Part shown: positions 14,602 to 21,054 of the stretch, one piece after another
How positions within the stretch are numbered: position 1 is the first letter of the stretch
Layout: each line of letters begins with the position of its first letter
Assembly (NCBI GenBank): GCA_026391115.1
Contig: JAPLER010000130.1
Location: 1-21,054, forward strand
Origin: Bacteroidota bacterium
Lineage (GTDB): Bacteria > Bacteroidota > Bacteroidia > Chitinophagales > Chitinophagaceae
DNA: 21,054 nt
Direction of reading: 5' to 3'
Notes under the pieces: model-generated
Databases searched by the model: none
Told to the model about the DNA's origin: nothing
Seen by the model: only the letters and a program-made list of their open reading frames with translations
Program-made: the position numbers and the translations under genes

Positions 14602-15600
14602 CTACTTATTGTTGGCAAAATATGACAATTCATTGTTAAAGTCTATATTAGTATTTTGCTCTTGAAGCAGTTTTACTTTAGTATAATATGTTTCCAGAAA
14701 TTTTTGGTGTTGGTTACTTGTTGGGTTAAATGGTTTGTGGTTAAATGCTGTATTGATATCAGCAATTTCCTGCATTAGTTTTTTTGTATCATCGTTCATA
14801 CAAGCATCTACAAATTTTTCCCAAACATATTGTGTTGCATAATAATTGGGATGCACTAAATCTTCTGCAAAAAATCTATAATCACGCAAATCATCAATTA
14901 CCAATTCATAAGCAGGAAAATAATACAGTTGTTTAAGTCTTTCGCACAAATCATAAACAGCTTGTATTAATACAGCTTTACTGCGATTGTTGTTAATGGC
15001 ACCTTCACGCAAATGCCTTACAGGACTTATTGTAAAAATTATTTTTATGTTTGGATTAAATGCTCCTAATCTATCCAGCATTGTAGCTAACACGAGTATA
15101 GTTTGATGAACTCTTAATAGTTTCTTTTCAAACCAATCACTTGGTGCTTTATGATTGTTTGCAGCAACTGTACCTACTTGTGCGTTAATAGCCTTATCTG
15201 TTAAAGTATATATCCATGCACTGCCTAGCGTTATTAAGATATAGTCTGCTTGTTTTAAAAATTGATGTGCTTCATTTGTTGTGCTATTTATTTTATCTAA
15301 AGCATCATCTGCACTTAAGCTAGAAAACCTGCTATGGTGTTGCCAACTATGCCAGGCTTCATTATAATTAAATAAATCATCTTTAGTGTAAATCTTATTT
15401 TCTATAACATTTATTATAGCTTCACTTACACGTACTGGATTAAATAAAATGCCATTTGGATTTTCGTAAACGCTGAATTTGTGTTTACTTAATTTCTCTC
15501 CAATATTTTCTGTAAAACAGCTACCCACAAGCATTAGCTTATGCTGATGTGATATTGACTGTTCAATTTTTTGTATTTCAAATTCGCTTCTAAATTTCAT
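14602..15600 (-). CDS. GSCFA-domain protein (SGNH-hydrolase-like)
   Basis: A 332-residue protein with the family's name motif GSCF at 26-29, close to the N-terminus (LMLVGSCFTENIGEKL). Other conserved blocks are PNGILFNP (48-55), WHSWQHHSRFS (83-93), ILITLGSAWIY (121-131), FTISPVRHLREG (189-200) and DLVHPNYYA (247-255), whose D-x-x-H fits the catalytic pair of SGNH esterases. The serine of GSCF would be the nucleophile. A role as an acyl or acetyl esterase on a carbohydrate is inference. There is no signal peptide. It sits between HMG-CoA lyase and a polysaccharide deacetylase-like gene on the same strand, and the pairing of a GSCFA enzyme with a deacetylase hints at a shared glycan substrate. 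Confidence 0.85.
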   Translation of the reverse strand: MKFRSEFEIQKIEQSISHQHKLMLVGSCFTENIGEKLSKHKFSVYENPNGILFNPVRVSEAIINVIENKIYTKDDLFNYNEAWHSWQHHSRFSSLSADDALDKINSTTNEAHQFLKQADYILITLGSAWIYTLTDKAINAQVGTVAANNHKAPSDWFEKKLLRVHQTILVLATMLDRLGAFNPNIKIIFTISPVRHLREGAINNNRSKAVLIQAVYDLCERLKQLYYFPAYELVIDDLRDYRFFAEDLVHPNYYATQYVWEKFVDACMNDDTKKLMQEIADINTAFNHKPFNPTSNQHQKFLETYYTKVKLLQEQNTNIDFNNELSYFANNK

Positions 15601-15602
15601 TG

Positions 15603-15645
15603 TTTTTCACGCAAAGTTGCTAAGTAACAGTGAATGCAAAGTGTT
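15603..15645. repeat. Degenerate copy of a TTTGCGT-type interspersed repeat
   Basis: On the minus strand this gap reads ACTTTGCATT, CACTGTTACTTAGCA, ACTTTGCGTG, AAAAAC. Two ACTTTGC[AG]T units flank a TTAGC element. It resembles the short TTTGCGT/TTAGCG/TTTGCGTGAAA repeats I recall as scattered between genes in Bacteroidota and other phyla. The identification is from memory and needs a k-mer search. Confidence 0.4.
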
Positions 15646-15647
15646 TT

Positions 15648-16508
15648 TTAATTGAAAATAGTATTTGCAATTTGTAAACTTTTTATCAATGCTTCTTTGT
15701 TATAATTATTAAATAAATTTTCTGCTTCAAAATGTTGAATCATCTTTTCACTATCCATATTGCCTACTAAATCATCTTGTGCCATTGGGCAACCACCAAT
15801 GCCTTTTAATGCTCCATCAAATCTTTTACAACCTGCATCTATTGCAGCTTGCAACTTGCTTTGCCAGTTTGTTGCAGTGCTATGCAAGTGCACTCCAAAT
15901 ATGGTAGATGTGTATTTAGGAATTAATGTTGTTAATGCAAAACTAATTTGTTGTGGTGTGCCTAAACCTACTGTATCTGCTAATGAAATAATTTTTATGT
16001 CACGTTTCACCATTTCATCTGCCCAGTATAAAAGCACTTCATCATTATAAGCATCGTTATAAGGATTTCCAAAACCCATACTTAAATACACTACCAATTG
16101 TTTTTTATTTTTAATGCACAACTCTTGTATTTCATCTATACGTTGCAAACTTTCTTGTTGTGTACTGTTTGTATTACGTAATTGAAATGTAGGTGAAATA
16201 GAAAAAGGAAATCCTAAATAAGTAATCTCATCAAATGCAACAGCATCAATAGCACCGCGAGTATTGGCAATTATGGCAAGCAATTTTGAAGTTGAATTTC
16301 TTATATCTAGTTTCTTCAATACATCAACTGTGTCTGCCATTTGAGGTATAGCTTTAGCCGATACAAAGCTTCCAAAATCAATGGTATCGAACCCTACTTG
16401 CAATAAAGAATTGATGTACTCTATCTTCTTATCTGTTGGAATAAAATGTTGCCAACCCTGCATTGCATCGCGAGGGCATTCAATTAATTGTATTTCATTT
16501 GTTGCCAT
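15648..16508 (-). CDS. Hydroxymethylglutaryl-CoA lyase
   Basis: Cleaves HMG-CoA to acetyl-CoA and acetoacetate in leucine degradation. From ATG 16508 the product has 286 residues, the normal length for a bacterial enzyme. It is a TIM-barrel of the DRE-TIM metallolyase family: ECPRDAMQG (10-18) carries the catalytic Arg and metal Asp, SLADTVG follows at about 175-181, GVHLHST (205-211) gives the two metal histidines, and GIGGCPMA (236-243) carries the family cysteine C240. A longer form starting at TTG 16517 is possible, but the ATG is preferred. The start codon lies in an inverted repeat. Two genes follow on the same strand, with a 47-base gap before the GSCFA gene. A TACTTTTG -7 box (16522-16515) would give an almost leaderless message. 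Confidence 0.92.
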   Translation of the reverse strand: MATNEIQLIECPRDAMQGWQHFIPTDKKIEYINSLLQVGFDTIDFGSFVSAKAIPQMADTVDVLKKLDIRNSTSKLLAIIANTRGAIDAVAFDEITYLGFPFSISPTFQLRNTNSTQQESLQRIDEIQELCIKNKKQLVVYLSMGFGNPYNDAYNDEVLLYWADEMVKRDIKIISLADTVGLGTPQQISFALTTLIPKYTSTIFGVHLHSTATNWQSKLQAAIDAGCKRFDGALKGIGGCPMAQDDLVGNMDSEKMIQHFEAENLFNNYNKEALIKSLQIANTIFN

Positions 16509-16517
16509 TATTGGCAA
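16502..16517. promoter_or_regulatory. Inverted repeat over the HMG-CoA lyase start, possible operator
   Basis: TTGCCA-TTAT-TGGCAA is a perfect 6-bp inverted repeat with a 4-base spacer. It covers the ATG at 16508 and touches the TTG that would serve as the -33 element of the divergent cvfB promoter. It could be an operator or an mRNA hairpin. Confidence 0.4.
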
Positions 16518-16543
16518 AAGTAGTAGGTCAGCTATTATCTTTG
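16511..16543 (+). promoter_or_regulatory. Promoter of the cvfB-rsmA operon
   Basis: TATCTTTG (16536-16543) is an exact TAnnTTTG box, with TTG at 16511-16513 upstream (22 bases between). The expected leader is about 14 bases before ATG 16564. Confidence 0.5.
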
Positions 16544-16563
16544 GATAAATTAAAGAAAGAACA

Positions 16564-17412
16564 ATGATAAATATCGGTCAGTTTAATCAACTTAAAGTAG
16601 TAAGAACTGTAGATTTTGGTGTGTATTTAGAGGATGAAGCAGATGGTATTTTATTGCCAAAACGTTTTGTACCAAATGGTACAAAAAAAGGCGATGTTGT
16701 AAATGCTTTTATTTATCACGATGGCGAGGGAAGATTAATTGCTACAACACAACAACCCAAAGGTGTTGTAGGTGATATTGTTGCACTTAAAGTTAGAACA
16801 ACTACAAGCTTTGGTGCTTTTTTAGATAACGGTATAATGAAGGATGTATTTGTACCAAGGTCAAATCAATTAAACGAGATGTTACCTAATAAAGATTATG
16901 TGGTAAAAATTGAGATTGATAAAGTGAGTAATAGAATGGTTGCTACACAAAAGCTTGATGCTTTTTTAACAAACGAAAATCATAATCTTAAAGAATTAGA
17001 AGTGGTTGATTTAATGTTATATCGTGAAACGAATATTGGGTATATGTGCATAATCAATAAAACCAATTTAGGGTTATTGCATAAAAATGAAGTATTTACC
17101 AAAATCAATATTGGCGATAGTTTTAAAGGTTACATCAAAAAAATATATCCGGAAGATGTAACATCAAAACTCAGAATTAAAATAGATGTTGGTATAGGTA
17201 AAATGGGTTATACAAAGGTGGAAGATGAATTAGAAAAAGTAATGCGAATGTTGCAGGAAAACAAAGGTTACTTGCCTTATCATGATAAATCTAATCCAGA
17301 AGAAATTTATAGTTTTTTTGGAATGAGTAAAAAAACATTTAAAATGACTACTGGCTCTTTATTTAAACAAAGGAAAATTGAGTTTGTTGAAAATGGAATT
17401 AAGTTGAAATAA
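16564..17412 (+). CDS. cvfB: CvfB-like S1 RNA-binding protein
   Basis: A cytoplasmic RNA-binding protein of the CvfB (YitL) family, linked in Gram-positive bacteria to control of virulence factors; its role in Bacteroidota is not known. The 282 residues show repeated S1-like OB folds at about 1-60 (VDFGVYLEDEADGILLPKRFVP), 65-130 (TTTSFGAFLDNGIMKDVFVPRSNQ) and 140-212 (NIGYMCIINKTNLGLLHKNEVF). A C-terminal winged-helix region follows at about 215-282 (YHDKSNPEEIYSFFGMSKKTFKMTTGSLFKQRKI), which is the family signature. It leads a plus-strand operon with rsmA after a 35-base gap. No SD is seen before the ATG. Confidence 0.9.
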   Translation: MINIGQFNQLKVVRTVDFGVYLEDEADGILLPKRFVPNGTKKGDVVNAFIYHDGEGRLIATTQQPKGVVGDIVALKVRTTTSFGAFLDNGIMKDVFVPRSNQLNEMLPNKDYVVKIEIDKVSNRMVATQKLDAFLTNENHNLKELEVVDLMLYRETNIGYMCIINKTNLGLLHKNEVFTKINIGDSFKGYIKKIYPEDVTSKLRIKIDVGIGKMGYTKVEDELEKVMRMLQENKGYLPYHDKSNPEEIYSFFGMSKKTFKMTTGSLFKQRKIEFVENGIKLK

Positions 17413-17447
17413 ATCGAACCAAGCAAATAATACTAAGACAAATTTTA

Positions 17448-18203
17448 ATGCAATACACACTCAAAAAAAGTTTAGGGCAACATTTTTTAAAAGATGAAAA
17501 TGTATGTAAGCAAATAGTTGCAGCTCTGCAACAAACATCTTTTAAAAACCTTGTAGAAGTAGGGCCTGGTGCTGGTGCTTTAACAAAATATTTGCTGGAT
17601 ATTAAAGATATTAACTTTAAAGCTGTTGAACTTGATGATGAAAAAGTGGTTTTTTTAAAAACTACTTATCCTGTGTTGACAGATAAAATTATTCATCAAG
17701 ATTTTTTACATACCACACCACCGTTTGCTGATGAGTTTATAGTTATTGGCAATTTTCCTTACAATATTTCTACACAAATTTTATTTAAAGTACTTGACTG
17801 GCAACAACAAGTTCCTGTTGTAATTGGAATGTTTCAAAAAGAAGTGGCAGAAAGGGTTGCAGCCAATTATGGCAATAAAAGTTATGGCATTATTAGCGTA
17901 TTAATTCAGGCTTTTTATAATGTGGAATATTTATTTGATGTTGCACCTACTTGTTTTACGCCACCACCCAAAGTAATGAGTGGCGTAATACGTTTAACAA
18001 GAAAAGACGAACCCTTAAAAGTAGCTAGCGAAAAGAAATTTACTTTATTGGTTAAAACTGCATTTAATCAGCGAAGGAAAATGTTGCGTAACCCATTAAA
18101 ACAATTATTTGAAGCAGATGTATTGCAACAAGATATTTTTACAAAACGTGCAGAGCAGTTGAGTATTCAAGACTTTGCAGACCTTAGTTTTAAAATGAAG
18201 TAA
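17448..18203 (+). CDS. rsmA: 16S rRNA dimethyladenosine transferase
   Basis: RsmA (KsgA) dimethylates two adjacent adenosines in the 3' terminal helix of 16S rRNA (A1518 and A1519 in E. coli numbering) during 30S maturation. The 251 residues carry the SAM-binding Rossmann motif VEVGPGAGALT (36-46), the acidic residue after strand 2 in VELDDE (60-65), DFL near 85-87 and the catalytic motif GNFPYNIST (101-109), where NFPY replaces the E. coli NLPY, as is common in this phylum. The opening KKSLGQHFLKDENV is also a family signature. The stop TAA overlaps the ATG of the next gene by one base, so translation is probably coupled. Confidence 0.95.
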   Translation: MQYTLKKSLGQHFLKDENVCKQIVAALQQTSFKNLVEVGPGAGALTKYLLDIKDINFKAVELDDEKVVFLKTTYPVLTDKIIHQDFLHTTPPFADEFIVIGNFPYNISTQILFKVLDWQQQVPVVIGMFQKEVAERVAANYGNKSYGIISVLIQAFYNVEYLFDVAPTCFTPPPKVMSGVIRLTRKDEPLKVASEKKFTLLVKTAFNQRRKMLRNPLKQLFEADVLQQDIFTKRAEQLSIQDFADLSFKMK

Positions 18204-19141
18204 TGAGTAAGAAAGTAATTATCACTGCAAAGTGTCATCCATATTTAATTGAGCAATTAACACTAAAAGGTTATGAAGTAAGTCATCAACCCAAAATAAA
18301 ATATGCCCAATTACTTAATGAAATTAATGCTTACACCGGTTTAATTACAACTACAAGTATTACAATAGATACTGCCATAATTGACGCTGCTACGCAACTA
18401 AAATTTATAGGTAGATTAGGTAGTGGAATGGAACATATAGATGTAGATTATGCCACAAGTAAAGGTGTACAATGTGTAAGCAGCCCCGAAGGAAATTGCA
18501 ATGCAGTGGCAGAACATTGTCTTGGGTTGTTACTCAACTTAATGAATAACATTAATAAAAGTAATAATGATTTAAAGCAAGGTAATTTTATAAGAGATGA
18601 AAATAGGGGCGAGGAATTGTTTAGCAAAACCGTTGGTATTATTGGTTTTGGGCATACAGGAAGTTCATTTGCAAAATTGCTAGCACCATTTAATGTTACT
18701 GTTTTGGCAAACGATATAAATAAATTTGGCTTTGCCAATGGCTATATTAAAGAAGCCAATGTTGAACAAATTTGTAAGTATGCCGATGTGGTAAGTATGC
18801 ATTTACCCTTAACAGCTCTTACAAAATACTATGCCAATGACGACTTTTTTAATGCATTGCAACAACAACCTTATTTTTTAAATACAAGCAGAGGAGATGT
18901 GGTTGATACTACTGCTTTAATTAATGCTATTAATAATAAAAAAGTAAAAGCTGCAGCAGTAGATGTTTTAGAAAACGAAAAACTAGAAACCTATACACAG
19001 CAAGAGCAACAGCAACTCAATTTTTTATTGCATCAAAACAATGTAATTGTTACACCACATATTGCTGGCTACAGTAATGAGGCTTTTTATAAAATGTCTA
19101 AAATTGTTTTAGATAAATTAAACAATCTAAACTTACTATAA
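18203..19141 (+). CDS. D-isomer-specific 2-hydroxyacid dehydrogenase (NAD-binding)
   Basis: A 312-residue oxidoreductase of the D-2-hydroxyacid dehydrogenase family, which includes SerA-type phosphoglycerate dehydrogenases. The Rossmann motif GFGHTG is at 148-153 with D171 at the end of the second strand, which favours NAD over NADP. The catalytic residues are R230 in NTSRGDVV, E259 in DVLENEK and H286 in TPHIAGYS. The N-terminal RLGSGMEHID (71-80) fits the substrate domain. There is no C-terminal ACT domain, so if this is a serine pathway enzyme it is the short form. The exact substrate cannot be fixed. It is the last gene of the cvfB-rsmA operon and is coupled to rsmA by TAATG. Confidence 0.9.
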   Translation: MSKKVIITAKCHPYLIEQLTLKGYEVSHQPKIKYAQLLNEINAYTGLITTTSITIDTAIIDAATQLKFIGRLGSGMEHIDVDYATSKGVQCVSSPEGNCNAVAEHCLGLLLNLMNNINKSNNDLKQGNFIRDENRGEELFSKTVGIIGFGHTGSSFAKLLAPFNVTVLANDINKFGFANGYIKEANVEQICKYADVVSMHLPLTALTKYYANDDFFNALQQQPYFLNTSRGDVVDTTALINAINNKKVKAAAVDVLENEKLETYTQQEQQQLNFLLHQNNVIVTPHIAGYSNEAFYKMSKIVLDKLNNLNLL

Positions 19142-20059
19142 AAGGTGTATAGTAAACAATATAAAATTTACCTGCACTAGTATATTACAACTTAATATTG
19201 TTTTATTAAAATTGCATTATGCTATATAGGATGCTGTAGATCTTCTATGATGATTTAATGATTTCTTCAATTTTTTTATACTTCTCTTAAGACTGCTTTT
19301 TTGTTTTTAACCTAGCAGATGAAATACTTTATAATTTTCTATTAATTCCAAAACTATCTGAATAAAAAATGTTTTTTAATTGAAAATAATGTAAGTAAAA
19401 CACAAAATCATAATTGTTATTTGCCAAATACTTGTGTTCTTATCAGAAACTTACTCATTAAAATAAGAGAAGTATTATATAAATAAAATTCAATGCTATT
19501 TGATAATTAATTATGCAATAAAGTATCAAGTAAAGGGATTGTTGTAGTATTAAAAAGTATTATATCGATTTCTAAATTATATTCTCTGAACTCGAATTAT
19601 CATGAAATAAAATCTATATACTCTCTTTTAAGCTTAACAAAAAATTTAGCTTAGTATATTTTTATGTTGGTTGGGAACCTAAAATTTTACATCATTTACA
19701 TCAATTACATAACCAAGAAATGCAATTTAAAATTGGTATTATAATTAAGAATTAATAAAACCACTGGTTCATAATGCTTCTTAATCTTTTGAAAGATATT
19801 TAATAATTAATATAAACAGTGAAATGAACATTTAAAACATCTATACTATTAAATATTTTATTTATAAATCAAAATATTTTTTTTATTCTACATAATATTT
19901 TTATACTTTTATTTAAGAATCCAATACGTTCATTGTTTTTGCATTAAATGACATCCAATATACAAACAGAATAGTTTTAATTCGCTACGTCTAATAATAC
20001 AACTTAAACGATTGTTGAATATGCTAAAATATGTCTATAAATAGATTTGTAAATAAGCT
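19142..20059. other. AT-rich gene-free interval
   Basis: About 918 bases with very low G+C and stops in all frames. I see no coding sequence, tRNA or convincing terminator. The only small structures are weak, for example TAAGCT (19629-19634) pairing with AGCTTA (19648-19653). A 19-base stretch at 19370-19388 also occurs at 15642-15660 but is T/A-rich and probably chance. It may hold decayed sequence or an RNA I cannot recognise. Confidence 0.6.
20042..20049 (+). promoter_or_regulatory. Putative -7 box of the PAS sensor gene
   Basis: TAGATTTG is an exact TAnnTTTG match eleven bases before the ATG, with a TTG at 20015-20017 that is slightly too far upstream. If used, the leader would be only a few bases. 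Confidence 0.35.
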
Positions 20060-21054
20060 ATGAGAAACCGAAAAAACTCCATAAATACTCAATTTTTATA
20101 CGAGTCTGTTGTTAACTCAATGGATGATGGTGTCATTAGCAAAACTCTCGATGGTTTTATTACGACTTTTAATCCTGCTGCAGAAACTCTTTTTGGATAT
20201 ACTGCTGATGAAGTAATTGGCAAGCACATCTCTATAATAATACCAGCAGATAAATTGAGTGAAGAGAATGATATTATTAGTAAAATAAAGGATGGGCATT
20301 ATATTGGAAATTTTCTGACAGAAAGAGTGGGAAAAGACGGCACTGTTATTAGTGTGTCTTTAACATTATCACCAATAAAAAATACTACAGGCAAACTTAT
20401 TGGAGTATTTACAATTGCAAAAAATATTACTGATAAAATAGCTGCTGAAAAGAAACTTGAACAAATTACACAAGAAGTATCCTATTACAAGTTTGCACTC
20501 ATTGAATCTTCAATAATTAGCATTACAGATACTAAAGGAGCCATAATCTTTGCTAATGATAACTTTTCTAAAATTTCTAAGTATTCAGTTAATGAGCTAA
20601 TTGGACAGGATCTTAGAATAATTAATTCTGGATATCATCCAAAAGAATACATACACAGTTTATGGACAACCATTGCCAAAGGGAACATATGGAGAGGAGA
20701 GTTTAAAAATAAAGCTAAAGATGGTAGTTTTTACTGGGTGAATACTACAATAGTTCCATTTTTAGATGGGCAAGGAGAACCATATCAATATGTAGCTATC
20801 AATGAAGATATTAACGAAAGGAAAAGAGCAGAATTAACCATTGAGTTTGAAAAAAACAATTTAAAAGCCTTAATTAACAACACTTACGATTTAATGTGGA
20901 GTGTTGATAGAAGCTTTAATTTAATTACATCGAACAAAGGGTTTGATGATATGGTTAAAAAAATTATTGGTAAATCTGTAAGTCCTGGTGCAGGAAGAAA
21001 TTTAAAAGCAACTAACAATAAGTTGCTAAAGAGATTTAAAGCATATTATGAAAG
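20060..21054 (+). CDS. Multi-PAS-domain sensor protein, probably a histidine kinase (3' end outside window)
   Basis: An open frame from ATG 20060 to the window end, 331 codons without a stop. It encodes tandem PAS domains. PAS1 (about 12-130) has SMDDGVISKTLDGFITTFNPAAETLFGYTADEVIGK and the closing ITDKIAAEKKLEQ. PAS2 (about 140-262) has SSIISITDTKGAIIFANDNF, GNIWRGEFKNKAKDGSFYWVNTT and the closing EDINERKRAEL. A third PAS starts at about 270 (LKALINNTYDLMWSVDRSFNLITSN). No signal peptide or membrane segment is seen, so the sensed part is cytoplasmic. This layout is usual for hybrid or simple histidine kinases, but the catalytic part lies beyond the window, so an output domain of another type cannot be excluded. 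It follows a long AT-rich gap and stands apart from the upstream operon. Confidence 0.85.
   Translation, partial: MRNRKNSINTQFLYESVVNSMDDGVISKTLDGFITTFNPAAETLFGYTADEVIGKHISIIIPADKLSEENDIISKIKDGHYIGNFLTERVGKDGTVISVSLTLSPIKNTTGKLIGVFTIAKNITDKIAAEKKLEQITQEVSYYKFALIESSIISITDTKGAIIFANDNFSKISKYSVNELIGQDLRIINSGYHPKEYIHSLWTTIAKGNIWRGEFKNKAKDGSFYWVNTTIVPFLDGQGEPYQYVAINEDINERKRAELTIEFEKNNLKALINNTYDLMWSVDRSFNLITSNKGFDDMVKKIIGKSVSPGAGRNLKATNNKLLKRFKAYYE

Noticed and set aside
15642..15660. 19-base exact match with 19370-19388
   Set aside because: It is almost all T and A; in 21 kb of AT-rich DNA such a match is not surprising, and the flanks do not match.
19220..19310. Short basic frame on the minus strand (SLKRSIKKLKKSLNHHRR)
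   Set aside because: Fewer than 35 codons, no ATG start, no SD and no family match; likely chance in AT-rich DNA.

Overview
The window is AT-rich (about one third G+C by eye) and looks like chromosomal DNA of a Bacteroidota bacterium, most likely Chitinophagaceae or a close relative. The reasons are bS21 with a strong Shine-Dalgarno in otherwise SD-poor DNA, -7 boxes of the form TAnnTTTG, DUF5686 and carboxypeptidase-regulatory-like secreted proteins, a GSCFA-domain gene, a Bacteroidota-type LptD and an Mrp without the C-terminal CxxC pair. No mobile element, CRISPR array, rRNA or tRNA gene was found. Most of the content is housekeeping, and I see no clear new multi-gene system.

Layout. At 1-484 there is a broken C-terminal piece of a CPBP-family membrane protease. 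At 485-2092 lie rnhA and mrp (minus strand), divergent from a small secreted protein gene at 2190 with an unusually strong SD. A long DUF5686 outer-membrane protein gene (minus) meets it at a shared terminator. At 5550-7260 come rpsU, xerC/D and hpf (plus), ending at a bidirectional terminator. At 7296-9204 are an FKBP-type prolyl isomerase lipoprotein and a DHH phosphoesterase (NrnA-like) that lacks its N-terminal catalytic motif. At 9568-12255 is lptD, cut by one in-frame TAA. Divergent from it is an N-acetylmuramoyl-L-alanine amidase gene. At 13318-16508 is a minus-strand run of HMG-CoA lyase, a GSCFA protein and a polysaccharide deacetylase-like protein. At 16564-19141 is a plus-strand operon of cvfB-like, rsmA and a D-2-hydroxyacid dehydrogenase. 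A 0.9 kb AT-rich stretch without genes follows, then a multi-PAS sensor gene that runs off the window.

Themes. Ribosome and RNA biology is prominent: bS21, Hpf, RsmA, CvfB, RNase H and NrnA. Envelope biogenesis is the other theme: LptD, amidase, DUF5686 and FKBP lipoprotein. The points most worth checking are the in-frame stop in lptD, the missing front of nrnA beside 7-bp repeats and a palindrome, a 7-bp tandem repeat inside the deacetylase coding sequence, the strong SDs of rpsU and the 2190 gene, and the xerC start codon touching the U-tract of the rpsU terminator.
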